Below, piece by piece: positions 32,851-41,449 of a stretch of 64,000 nt of DNA. A program made the translations under genes and the position numbers. Origin of the DNA: Micromonospora sp. WMMD1102 (GTDB lineage: Bacteria > Actinomycetota > Actinomycetes > Mycobacteriales > Micromonosporaceae). Within the stretch, counting starts at the first letter, position 1; every line of letters starts with the position of its first letter. The notes below the pieces were generated by a model. It searched no databases, was not told the origin of the DNA, and saw nothing but the letters and a program-made list of their open reading frames with translations. The stretch is from positions 7,009,001 to 7,073,000 of the forward strand of contig NZ_JARUBN010000001.1 of NCBI RefSeq assembly GCF_029626265.1. The letters are read 5' to 3'.

Positions 32851-35781
32851 CTAGTCGGCTGGTTCGGCGGCTGCGGCCGTCGCCTTGCTCGGGGCGGCCT
32901 TCTTCGCCGGCGCCTTCTTCGCGGCCGTCGCCTTCGACGTCGTCGCCTTCTTGGCGGCGGTCTTCTTGGCGGTCGTCTTCTTCGCCGCCGCCGTCTTCTT
33001 CGCCGTCGTCTTCTTCGCCGCCGAGCCGTCGCCGGTCGCCTTGGCCGCCGTCTTCTTGGCGGTCGTCTTCTTCGCCGCCCGCTTGCGCGGCGCCGGACCC
33101 TTGGCCCGTTTCTCCGCCAGCATCTCCGACGCCTCCTCCAGGGTCAGCGCCTCCGGAGTCTGGCCGCGCCGCAGCGACGCATTGGTCTCGCCGTCGGTGA
33201 CGTACGGCCCGAACCGGCCGTCCTTGATCACCAGCGGCTTCTCGGTCAGCGGGTCGGCACCCATCTCCCGCAGCGGCGGGGCGGCCGCCCGGCGCTGCCG
33301 GGTCTTCGGCGCCGCCAGCAGGGCCAGCGCCTCGTCCAGGGTGACGGTGAAGAGCTGCTCCTCCGACTCCAGCGAGCGAAACTCGTCGCCGCGCTTGACG
33401 TACGGGCCGTAGCGGCCGTTCGCGGCCAGCACCTCGGCACCGTCCGGCCCGACCCCGACCACCCGGGGCAGGGTGAGCAGGCGCAGCGCCTCCGACATGG
33501 TCAGCGAATCCGGGGACTGGGTGCGCAGCAGCGACGCCTTGCGCTCGCCGCTGGAGACGTAGGGGCCGAACCGGCCGGACTTGAGCACGATCGGCTCGCC
33601 GGTCTCCGGGTGCTCGCCGAGCTTGCGCTCGCCGCCACCGCCGAGGAACAGCTCGTGCACCTTCTCCGGGGTCAGCTCGTCCGGCGCCAGCCCGTCCGGG
33701 ATCGGTGCCCGGTCGCCGCTCGCCGCCGCGTCCTCGGGCGGGCCGCCGTCGCCGGTGTCCCGGGCAGCCGGGGCGGCCGGCTCCGCACCGGGCAGGCTCC
33801 GTTGCAGGTACGGCCCGTAGCGGCCGACCCGGACGACGACGTCGCGCCCCTCGTCGTCCCGGAACAGCGGGATCGAGTTGACGCTGCGCGCGTCGATCTC
33901 GCTCAGGTTCTCGGTGACCATCTTCTTCAGCCCGCCGGACCGGGCCACCGACTGGTCCCCGCCCATCTCGCTGCCGAAGTAGAACGAGGTCAGGAAGTCC
34001 ACCGCCGCGTGGTCGCCACCGGCGATCTCGTCCAGCTCGTTCTCCATCGCGGCGGTGAAGTTGTAGTCGACGAGCCGGGGGTAGTGCCGTTCCAGCAGGC
34101 CGACCACGGCGAAGGCCAGGAAGGACGGGATCAGCGCCTGGCCGCGCTTGAAGACGTACCCCCGGTCCTGGATCGTCGCCATGATCGAGGCGTACGTCGA
34201 CGGGCGGCCGATGCCCAGCTCCTCCAGCGACTTCACCAGCGACGCCTCGGTGTACCGGGACGGCGGCTGGGTGTGGTGGCCGGTCGGGGCGAGTTCCTCG
34301 GCGGTCAGCGGCTGGTCCCTGACCAGGTTCGGCAGCCGCCGTTCGGCGTCCTCGGCCTCGGCGTTCTCGTCGTCGGACGACTCCACGTACGCCCGCAGGA
34401 AGCCCGGCTCGGTGATGGTCTTGCCGGTGGCGCCGAAGTCGGCCTCCTCGCCCGCGCTGGAGACCGCCCGGATCCGCACCGAGACGCTGGAGCCGACCGC
34501 GTCGGTCATCTGGGAGGCGATGGTCCGCCGCCAGATCAGCTCGTAGAGCCGGAACTCCTCGGCGGAGAGTTCGTTGGCCAGCTCACCCGGGGTCCGGAAG
34601 TTGTCCCCGGCGGGGCGGATCGCCTCGTGCGCCTCCTGGGCGTTCTTCACCTTGCCGGTGTAGCGGCGCGGCTCCGGCGGCACGTTCCGCTCGCCGTAGA
34701 GCTCGGCGATCTGCCGGCGGGCGGCCGCGATGGCCGTCTCCGACAGGTTGACCGAGTCGGTACGCATGTAGGTGATGTAGCCGTTCTCGTAGAGCCGCTG
34801 CGCGGTGCGCATCGTCTGCTGCGAGGAGAAGCGCAGCTTGCGGGCCGCCTCCTGCTGGAGCGTCGAGGTGATGAACGGCGCGTAGGGGCGGCGCCGGTAG
34901 GGCTTCTCGTCGACCCGGGTCACCGTGAACGGGCGGCCGTCGAGACGGGCGGCCAGGCCACGGGCACCCGCCTCGTCGAGGTGGGTCACCCCGGCACCCG
35001 GCTTCACCTGGCCGGTGGTCGGCTCGAAGTCCTTGCCGGTGGCGATCCGGTCGCCGTCCAGCGCGACCAGGGTGGCGGAGAAGCTGCGCGGCCCGTCGGC
35101 GGCTCCCTGCACGCCGAGGGTGGCCAGGATGTCCCAGTACTCCGCGCTGCGGAACGCCATCCGCTGCCGCTCGCGTTCGACGACGATCCGGGTGGCGACC
35201 GACTGGACCCGGCCGGCGGAGAGCCCGGAGCGGACCTTGCGCCACAGCACCGGGGAGACCTCGTAGCCGTAGAGCCGGTCCAGGATCCGTCGGGCCTCCT
35301 GGGCGTCGACCAGGTCGCGGTCGATCTCGCGCGGGTTCGCCACCGCCGCCTGGATGGCCTGCCGGGTGATCTCGTGGAAGACCATCCGCTTGACCGGCAC
35401 CTTGGGCTTGAGCGTCTCGACCAGGTGCCAGGCGATGGCCTCGCCCTCGCGGTCCTCGTCGGTGGCGAGGAAGACCTCGTCCACCTCCTTGGCCAGCCGG
35501 GTCAGCTTGGTGATCTGCTGCTTGCGGTCCGGGGAGACGACGTAGAGGGCGGCGAACCCGTTGTCGACGTCGACGCCGAGCCGGGCCCACGGCTCGCCCT
35601 TGTATTTCGCGGGCACGTCGTCGGCGTTGCGCGGCAGGTCACGGACGTGGCCCAGGCTGGCCTCGACGACGTACCCCGGGCCGAGATAGCCCGAGATCGT
35701 CTTGGCCTTCGCCGGTGACTCGACGATGACCAGACGGGTGCTCCTGGCGTTGCTCGGCACGGCTCTCCTGACCTCACTCAC
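32851..35781 (-). CDS. topA: DNA topoisomerase I (TopA)
   Basis: 976 aa from GTG preceded by GGGGGAAA. The TOPRIM domain has IVESPAKAKTISGYLG and ATDEDREGEAIAW. The active tyrosine is Y338 in YITYMRTDSVNLS. C-terminal repeats of the PRFGPYV type follow. The last 100 residues are Lys/Ala-rich (KKTTAKKTAAK), typical of actinomycete enzymes and thought to raise processivity. The enzyme relaxes negative supercoils and is essential in most bacteria. Upstream, about 375 bp are non-coding and may carry the supercoiling-sensitive promoter. Confidence 0.97.
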   Translation of the reverse strand: MSEVRRAVPSNARSTRLVIVESPAKAKTISGYLGPGYVVEASLGHVRDLPRNADDVPAKYKGEPWARLGVDVDNGFAALYVVSPDRKQQITKLTRLAKEVDEVFLATDEDREGEAIAWHLVETLKPKVPVKRMVFHEITRQAIQAAVANPREIDRDLVDAQEARRILDRLYGYEVSPVLWRKVRSGLSAGRVQSVATRIVVERERQRMAFRSAEYWDILATLGVQGAADGPRSFSATLVALDGDRIATGKDFEPTTGQVKPGAGVTHLDEAGARGLAARLDGRPFTVTRVDEKPYRRRPYAPFITSTLQQEAARKLRFSSQQTMRTAQRLYENGYITYMRTDSVNLSETAIAAARRQIAELYGERNVPPEPRRYTGKVKNAQEAHEAIRPAGDNFRTPGELANELSAEEFRLYELIWRRTIASQMTDAVGSSVSVRIRAVSSAGEEADFGATGKTITEPGFLRAYVESSDDENAEAEDAERRLPNLVRDQPLTAEELAPTGHHTQPPSRYTEASLVKSLEELGIGRPSTYASIMATIQDRGYVFKRGQALIPSFLAFAVVGLLERHYPRLVDYNFTAAMENELDEIAGGDHAAVDFLTSFYFGSEMGGDQSVARSGGLKKMVTENLSEIDARSVNSIPLFRDDEGRDVVVRVGRYGPYLQRSLPGAEPAAPAARDTGDGGPPEDAAASGDRAPIPDGLAPDELTPEKVHELFLGGGGERKLGEHPETGEPIVLKSGRFGPYVSSGERKASLLRTQSPDSLTMSEALRLLTLPRVVGVGPDGAEVLAANGRYGPYVKRGDEFRSLESEEQLFTVTLDEALALLAAPKTRQRRAAAPPLREMGADPLTEKPLVIKDGRFGPYVTDGETNASLRRGQTPEALTLEEASEMLAEKRAKGPAPRKRAAKKTTAKKTAAKATGDGSAAKKTTAKKTAAAKKTTAKKTAAKKATTSKATAAKKAPAKKAAPSKATAAAAEPAD

Positions 35782-36156
35782 GATCTTTCCCCCTGCGGAC
35801 CGCCCTGTCCGCGCTCGCCGCCGGGGCCTCGCCGGCCGCCCGGTGGCCAGACGTCCAACGTAACGCGCGCCCCGACCGCGCAGTTGCGCGGCCCGATAAG
35901 AGCACCGCTACGCTGCGGTGACACCGGGTGCAACAACGCGGGACGGGCGGTCATGCCGGACGGCGACACGGTACACCCACCGAGTATCCGTGCGGGACCA
36001 ACCGGACGGATCACGCCCCGCTCAGGGGCGCGTTAACCGGATCAATCGAACAAATCTGACTTCCGGCTGTCCGGGATACGACAGCGGTCGATCCCTCGCG
36101 GCCACCACCGGCGGTCACCGACGCGGGGTACTCAGCACCCTACCGACGCACGGTAC
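35782..36156. other. topA upstream region, no gene
   Basis: About 375 bp between the topA start and the next gene's stop. A small hairpin CACCGC...GCGGTG lies at 35906-35921. No open frame with a domain was seen; the region should hold the topA promoter. Confidence 0.5.
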
Positions 36157-37037
36157 TCAGGACCCGCCGCCGGGCCACCGGCTCGGCGGCGCGGTCGGCG
36201 GCCGGTCACCCACCAGCTCCGCCAGCCGGGCGAGCCGCCGCCGGCCGGTGATCCGGTACGCCGGACCGCCCGCCCCGGCGTCCAGCAGTACCGCCGGCAG
36301 GCCGACGGCGGCCAGCGCCGCGCCGACCGGCTCCCAGCACGCCTCGTCGGCGGCACCGAGCCGGAGGACGAAGCCGAGCGGCTCGGGAGTACCCGCCGCA
36401 GCCGCCCAGAGCCGCAGCCGGGGACCGGTCAGGAAGAAGTTGGCCGGCGGGCGCTTGGCGGTGCCGCGCAGCCAGCTCGCCGCCAGCGGGGCGAGCAGGG
36501 TGCTGTAGGAGGTCTGCACCCCGTGCTGCTCCGCCACCCGGCCGAGCCAGCTCGCGGTCAGCCCCCGCCGGGCCAGCTCGGCGACGAGTACGTGCACCCG
36601 CCAGGCGGCGTCCACCACGATTGTGACCCGGGCGGTACCACCCATCCGGACCAGCTCGCCCGGCCCGGCCAGCAGCCCGGCGAGGTCACCGACGGACGGA
36701 TCGGCCGCCTCCACCCCGAACAGCGAAAGCTGACGTACCGGCGGCCCGGCCGGAGCGGGGGCATCCGGCCCCGGCGCTGACGCATTCGGCTCCAGGGCTT
36801 GGGCATCCGGTTCCGGGGCTGGGACATCCGGTTCCGGGGCTGGGACATCCGGTTCCGGGGCTGGGACATCAGGTTCCGCTGCCGGTCGCGGCGGCGGGTC
36901 GGGCGAGTCGAAGAGTGGGTCGGACAGCTCAGGGACCAGGTCGGACAGGTCAGGGACCGGGCCGGGCGACTCGGCGACCGCGCCGGCCGGGTCGGGCGAC
37001 TCGGCCGGTACGGGCGGGACGGGCGGGGTCAGCGACA
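36157..37037 (-). CDS. Pro-rich protein with C-terminal alpha/beta domain, function unknown
   Basis: 293 aa from GTG (VSLTPPVPPVPAESP), overlapping the lipoprotein stop by about 8 bp. The first 110 residues are a Pro/Glu/Asp-rich repeat region (VPAPEPD units). A folded domain follows, with VRQLSLFGVEAADPS, WLGRVAEQHGVQTSYS and RLRLWAAAAGTPEPLGFVL. No signal peptide or catalytic site seen. Adjacent to topA and the lipoprotein; function unknown. Confidence 0.7.
36801..36880. repeat. 21-bp tandem repeat in coding sequence
   Basis: Unit encodes PDVPAPE; three near-perfect copies, then degenerate ones. Confidence 0.85.
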
Positions 37038-37571
37038 CTCCGGAACCTCGTCGAAGGCCCGCTTCAACTCCACCGAGTCCAGCTCGCTGGTGTCGAGCGA
37101 ACTGGCGTCGTACTCCTTGTTCAGGGTGTCGACCGCGATCTTGACGCCGTCGTAGAACTCGCCGGCCTGCTCGGTGCCGAGCGCCTCGATCGTCGCGCCG
37201 GCCCGGCCGTAGGCGTCCCGGACGGCGGTCAGCGAGGCGACGAAACCCCTGGAGACCGCCGCACCCTTCTCCGTGTCCGGTACGCCGGCCGCCTCGACCT
37301 TCCGCCGGGCGGTCTCGCTGGCCTGTTCGGCACCCCGGAGCAACCGGACCAGGTTCTCCTTGGCCTGCGCCGGACTCGTCTGCGCGGTCATCTGCTGCTG
37401 GGTGCTCCGGGTCAGCGTCCCGATCTCGGCCCGCCACGGGGCCAGTGCCGCGCAGACCGCGGCGGCCCAGGCCTGCGGGGTGGGTCCTCCGGCGCAGCCC
37501 CCGAGGAGCAGGGCGATCGTGCACAGGGCCGCCGTGAATTTTCCGGCGGATGCCGTGCGGGGGGTACGCAT
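37029..37571 (-). CDS. Lipoprotein, function unknown
   Basis: 180 aa. Signal peptide MRTPRTASAGKFTAALCTIA with lipobox LLGGC, so a lipidated cysteine at about residue 26. The mature part is helical (AQAKENLVRLLRGAEQASET, AGEFYDGVKIAVDTLN), without known domains. Probably anchored outside the membrane. Upstream of the Pro-rich gene and overlapping its start. Confidence 0.85.
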   Translation of the reverse strand: MRTPRTASAGKFTAALCTIALLLGGCAGGPTPQAWAAAVCAALAPWRAEIGTLTRSTQQQMTAQTSPAQAKENLVRLLRGAEQASETARRKVEAAGVPDTEKGAAVSRGFVASLTAVRDAYGRAGATIEALGTEQAGEFYDGVKIAVDTLNKEYDASSLDTSELDSVELKRAFDEVPECR

Positions 37572-37774
37572 GCGTTGCAGCGTACGGGTTGGAGCGGGCT
37601 TCGCGAGGGGGGTAATCGGCCGAGCCGCCCCCGACCCGAGGTCGGAACCCCCGGGTCGGACGGTGCCGCCGCCTCGGTCACGGCGCCGACCGGCAGGGTC
37701 GCGCGACGCGTTCGTGGTCGCCCCGGTGCGACAGCCGGCCGCCAGGCTGCCGGAGAACGGGCTGCCGGAGAACG

Positions 37775-37810
37775 GGTCCGGGCCCGTCGCCTGCGCGACG
37801 GGCCCGGACC
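37775..37810 (-). terminator. Strong hairpin after hppA
   Basis: Perfect 16-bp arms GGTCCGGGCCCGTCGC and GCGACGGGCCCGGACC with loop CTGC, 16 bp past the hppA stop. Confidence 0.75.
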
Positions 37811-37825
37811 GGACAGGCACCCTGG

Positions 37826-40210
37826 TCAGGCGTTGACGGTCTGCGGCTGCTGGTCGGAGCTGCCGCTGCCGGCGCCGCCGGTGTCCGAGTCGGAGTCCGA
37901 CATGGCCACCGGCTTGCGCTTGCTGAACAGCACCGCCACCACGATGATCAGCACGGCGACGACCGCCACCCCGATCCGCAGCGCGGTGTTGGCGTCGTCG
38001 CCGACGCTCCAGGCCACCACGGCCGGGGCGATCAGCAGCGAGACCAGGTTCATCACCTTGATCAGCGGGTTGATCGCCGGCCCGGCGGTGTCCTTGAACG
38101 GGTCACCGACGGTGTCGCCGATCACGGTGGCCGCGTGCGCGTCCGAGCCCTTGCCGCCGAACGCGCCGTCCTCGACCAGCTTCTTGCTGTTGTCCCAGGC
38201 GCCACCCGAGTTGGCCAGGAAGACCGCCATCAGGGTGCCGGTCCCGATGGCACCGGCCAGGTACGCGGCCAGCGCACCCGGGCCGAGCCCGAAACCGACA
38301 GCGATCGGCGCCAGGATGGCGAGCAGCCCCGGGGTCATCAGCTCGCGCTGGGCGTCCCGGGTGCAGATGTCGACCACCTTGCCGTACTCCGGCCGCTGGC
38401 TGTAGTCCATGATCCCGGGCAGCTCCCTGAACTGCCGGCGTACCTCCATCACCACGGCACCGGCCGAGCGGGAGACCGCGTTGATGGCCAGACCGGAGAA
38501 GAGGAAGACCACCGCGGCACCGACGATCAGGCCCACCAGGTTGCGCGGGTTGGCCACGTTGAGCAGCCCGTCGATCGACAGGTCGGAACCCGCGTCCCGG
38601 AGGGCCACGGCCAGCGTGTCGGTGTACGACCCGAAGAGCGCGGTGGCGGCGAGTACCGCCGTGGCGATCGCGATGCCCTTGGTGATCGCCTTGGTGGTGT
38701 TGCCGACCGCGTCCAGCTCGGTGAGGGTGCGCGCCCCCTGCTCGTCGATGTCGCCGGACATCTCGGCGATGCCCTGCGCGTTGTCCGAGATCGGACCGAA
38801 GGTGTCCATCGCGACGATCACGCCGACCGTGGTGAGCAGACCGGTACCGGCCAGCGCCACCGCGAAGAGCGAGAGGGTGAGCGAGCCGCCACCGAGCAGG
38901 AACGCCCCGAAGACCCCGGCGCCGATCAACAGCGCCGAGTAGACCGCCGACTCCAGGCCGACGCTGATCCCGGCCAGTACCACGGTGGCGGGGCCGGTAA
39001 GCGACGACTTGCCGATGTCCTGCACCGGGCGCCGGTTGGTCTCCGTGAAATAGCCGGTCAGCGCCTGGATGGCGGCGGCCAGCACGATGCCGATCACCAC
39101 GGCGCCGATGGCGAGGATCCGCGGGTCGATCGGGTCGGACGCGTCCTCGGCGAGGCCGAGCCTGGTCCGCCAGTCGGCACCGAGCAGGTCGGCCCAGGTG
39201 GCGGGCAGGTAGACGAAGGACATCACCGCGACCAGGATCGCCGAGACCACCGCGGAGGCGTAGAACGCCCGGTTGATCGCGGTGAGCCCGGACCGGTCGC
39301 CGGCCCGCAGCCGGGTGATGAAGACGCCGAGGATGGCGATCAGCACACCGATGGTGGAGACGATCAGCGGGAAGACCAGGCCCTGCTCGCCGAAGGCGGC
39401 CCGGCCGAGGATCAGCGCGGCGACCAGGGTCACGGCGTACGACTCGAAGAGGTCGGCGGCCATGCCGGCACAGTCACCGACGTTGTCGCCCACGTTGTCG
39501 GCGATGGTCGCCGCGTTGCGTGGGTCGTCCTCGGGGATGCCCTGCTCGACCTTGCCGACCAGGTCGGCGCCGACGTCGGCGGCCTTGGTGAAGATGCCGC
39601 CGCCGACCCGCATGAACATGGCGAGCAGCGCGGCACCGAAGCCGAAGCCCTCCAGCACGGTCGGCGCGTCGCCCTTGTAGATCAGGACGACCGCCGCCGC
39701 CCCGACCAGGCCGAGGCCGACGGTGAGGAAGCCGACGACGCCACCGGTGCGGAACGCGATCTGCATCGCCGCTTCCCGGCCGCCCTGGTGCTCGCGGGCG
39801 GCGGCCGCGACCCGCAGGTTGGCCCGGGTGGCCAGGGCCATGCCGGCGCCGCCGATGAACGCGCTGAACAGGGCGCCGACCACGAAGAAGCCCGATCGGC
39901 CGATCTTCACCAGCGTCTCGTTGCCGTCGGTGTCGTGCACCGGCAGCAGGAAGAGCAGGATCACCGCGACCACGACGAATATGCCGAGGGTGCGGAACTG
40001 CCGCAGCAGGTAGGCCGAGGCCCCCTCCTGGACGGCCCCCGCGATCTCCTGCATCTTCTCGGTGCCCTTGCCGGTCGACAGCACGGCCTTGGTCAGCGCA
40101 GCGGCGAAGCCGAGCGCCACCAGGGCGATGACTGCCGCGACGACGACATACGAGAGGTTCTCGCCGCCGAGGGACAGCCCGCCACTGTCAGCGGCCCAAT
40201 AGTGGGACAT
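37826..40210 (-). CDS. hppA: K+-insensitive membrane proton-pumping pyrophosphatase
   Basis: 794 aa, about 15-16 membrane helices. Catalytic motifs include DVGADLVGKVE, DNVGDNVGDCAGM and DTVGDPFKDTAGP. The key residue region reads VGNTTKAITKG; Lys at this place is the mark of K+-independent enzymes, where K+-dependent ones carry Ala. It hydrolyses pyrophosphate from biosynthesis and pumps H+ across the membrane. It has its own start region at 40.2-40.5 kb and strong terminator. Confidence 0.96.
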   Translation of the reverse strand: MSHYWAADSGGLSLGGENLSYVVVAAVIALVALGFAAALTKAVLSTGKGTEKMQEIAGAVQEGASAYLLRQFRTLGIFVVVAVILLFLLPVHDTDGNETLVKIGRSGFFVVGALFSAFIGGAGMALATRANLRVAAAAREHQGGREAAMQIAFRTGGVVGFLTVGLGLVGAAAVVLIYKGDAPTVLEGFGFGAALLAMFMRVGGGIFTKAADVGADLVGKVEQGIPEDDPRNAATIADNVGDNVGDCAGMAADLFESYAVTLVAALILGRAAFGEQGLVFPLIVSTIGVLIAILGVFITRLRAGDRSGLTAINRAFYASAVVSAILVAVMSFVYLPATWADLLGADWRTRLGLAEDASDPIDPRILAIGAVVIGIVLAAAIQALTGYFTETNRRPVQDIGKSSLTGPATVVLAGISVGLESAVYSALLIGAGVFGAFLLGGGSLTLSLFAVALAGTGLLTTVGVIVAMDTFGPISDNAQGIAEMSGDIDEQGARTLTELDAVGNTTKAITKGIAIATAVLAATALFGSYTDTLAVALRDAGSDLSIDGLLNVANPRNLVGLIVGAAVVFLFSGLAINAVSRSAGAVVMEVRRQFRELPGIMDYSQRPEYGKVVDICTRDAQRELMTPGLLAILAPIAVGFGLGPGALAAYLAGAIGTGTLMAVFLANSGGAWDNSKKLVEDGAFGGKGSDAHAATVIGDTVGDPFKDTAGPAINPLIKVMNLVSLLIAPAVVAWSVGDDANTALRIGVAVVAVLIIVVAVLFSKRKPVAMSDSDSDTGGAGSGSSDQQPQTVNA

Positions 40211-40496
40211 CTATGTCCTCCTGTACCGAACACTCGCGCCGGGCTGGCGGACGAACCGGCCCGACGTCTCCACGCTGGAGCGACAATTCGCAAGCATTCC
40301 GCCGGCCGGCGATCCCCGCGACCGGCGTTGCTCCCCCCACCCACAGGAGCGGGACCAGCACACTTGCTGATAACCCCGGGTACTCTAGCGGTCCGTGGTG
40401 TTGGAGGTCACAACCAGGACCCGCCCGGTCACGATGATCTTCGTCGCTGTGTTAGCTCGACGGGTGGTGTAAGGGGTGACCCGGCCGGCGGCGGAG

Positions 40497-40985
40497 CTAC
40501 CGCCCGAGCGGCCAGGCCATCCGCACCTCGGTGCCGATCCCCTCTTCCACGGGACGCACCTGAAGATCCTCGACAAAGCCCGCGAGCAGGGCGAACCCGA
40601 CACCCACCGTCAGCGCCTCGTCGGTGAGCGACTCGTCGGCCAACTCGTCCGGCGGCAGCGCGGCAAGCCCCAGCCCGGCCTCGATCGGCGCCCGGTCGAT
40701 CACCCGCACCGTGTACGCGGGACTGTCGGACATCTCGACGAGCACCAGGTCGCCGAGCCCGTACTGCCGGTGCAGGGCGACCGCGCGGGCACACGCCTCG
40801 CCGATCGCCAGCCGTACCTCGTCGAGCAGTTCCTCGGCCACGCCGGCCCGCCGGGCCACCGCGACGCCGACCAGCCGGGCGGTGCGCACGTGCACCGGTG
40901 CAGGGGTGAAGGAGAGCCTGACCTGCGACATCACGCGTCGACCGTCGAGATCGGGCCTGGGTACGTCGACATCAGGCATCGGCAC
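40497..40985 (-). CDS. Anti-sigma-factor/HATPase-like serine kinase (ApgA-like)
   Basis: 162 aa; ATG overlaps the bldG stop by 14 bp (a later [11 protein letters not shown], is possible). The HATPase fold of the SpoIIAB type is recognised from [34 protein letters not shown] and [17 protein letters not shown]. In Streptomyces the gene next to bldG has the same relation and can phosphorylate or bind antagonist proteins. Partner switching controls a sigma factor and development. Confidence 0.85.
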   Translation of the reverse strand: MPMPDVDVPRPDLDGRRVMSQVRLSFTPAPVHVRTARLVGVAVARRAGVAEELLDEVRLAIGEACARAVALHRQYGLGDLVLVEMSDSPAYTVRVIDRAPIEAGLGLAALPPDELADESLTDEALTVGVGFALLAGFVEDLQVRPVEEGIGTEVRMAWPLGR

Positions 40986-41331
40986 CGGAGGAGTCGGCCG
41001 GCGCGGTGGCGGCGTCCAGCGTCGGGTAGATCGGGAACACCTGGTCCAGCGCGGTGATCCGGAAGATCTTGAGCAGCGGCTCCTTGTCGCAGATCAGCCC
41101 GAAGGTCCCGCCGACCGGACGCAGCCGCTTGAGCGCCCCCACGAGCACACCGAGTCCGGTCGAGTCGAGGAAGTCCACCCGACCCAGGTCGACGACGATC
41201 GCCCGGGCCCCGCCGTCGATCAACTCGACCAGCCGCTCGCGCAGTCTCGGTGCGGTGTAGACGTCGACCTCGCCGCCGACCTCCAACACCGTGTACTCAC
41301 CGATGGTGCGGGTCGTCAGCGACAGATCCAT
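40972..41331 (-). CDS. bldG: Anti-sigma factor antagonist, BldG-like STAS protein
   Basis: 119 aa, STAS domain. [20 protein letters not shown] and [20 protein letters not shown] closely match BldG of Streptomyces, with the phosphorylated Ser in DSTG. It would free or bind the anti-sigma factor coded downstream. BldG is needed for aerial growth and antibiotic formation in Streptomyces. The symbol rests on sequence similarity and the pairing, not on function here. Confidence 0.9.
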   Translation of the reverse strand: MDLSLTTRTIGEYTVLEVGGEVDVYTAPRLRERLVELIDGGARAIVVDLGRVDFLDSTGLGVLVGALKRLRPVGGTFGLICDKEPLLKIFRITALDQVFPIYPTLDAATAPADSSGADA

Positions 41332-41449
41332 CAGTCCTCCTCTGACCGGCCAGGAACGCTCCTGGGCATCTAACCATCGACCAGCGGACCGCGCACCGAA
41401 GGCGGACCGACGCCACCCGGCCTTCCGACGCACGTACGAGAGTGCGAGA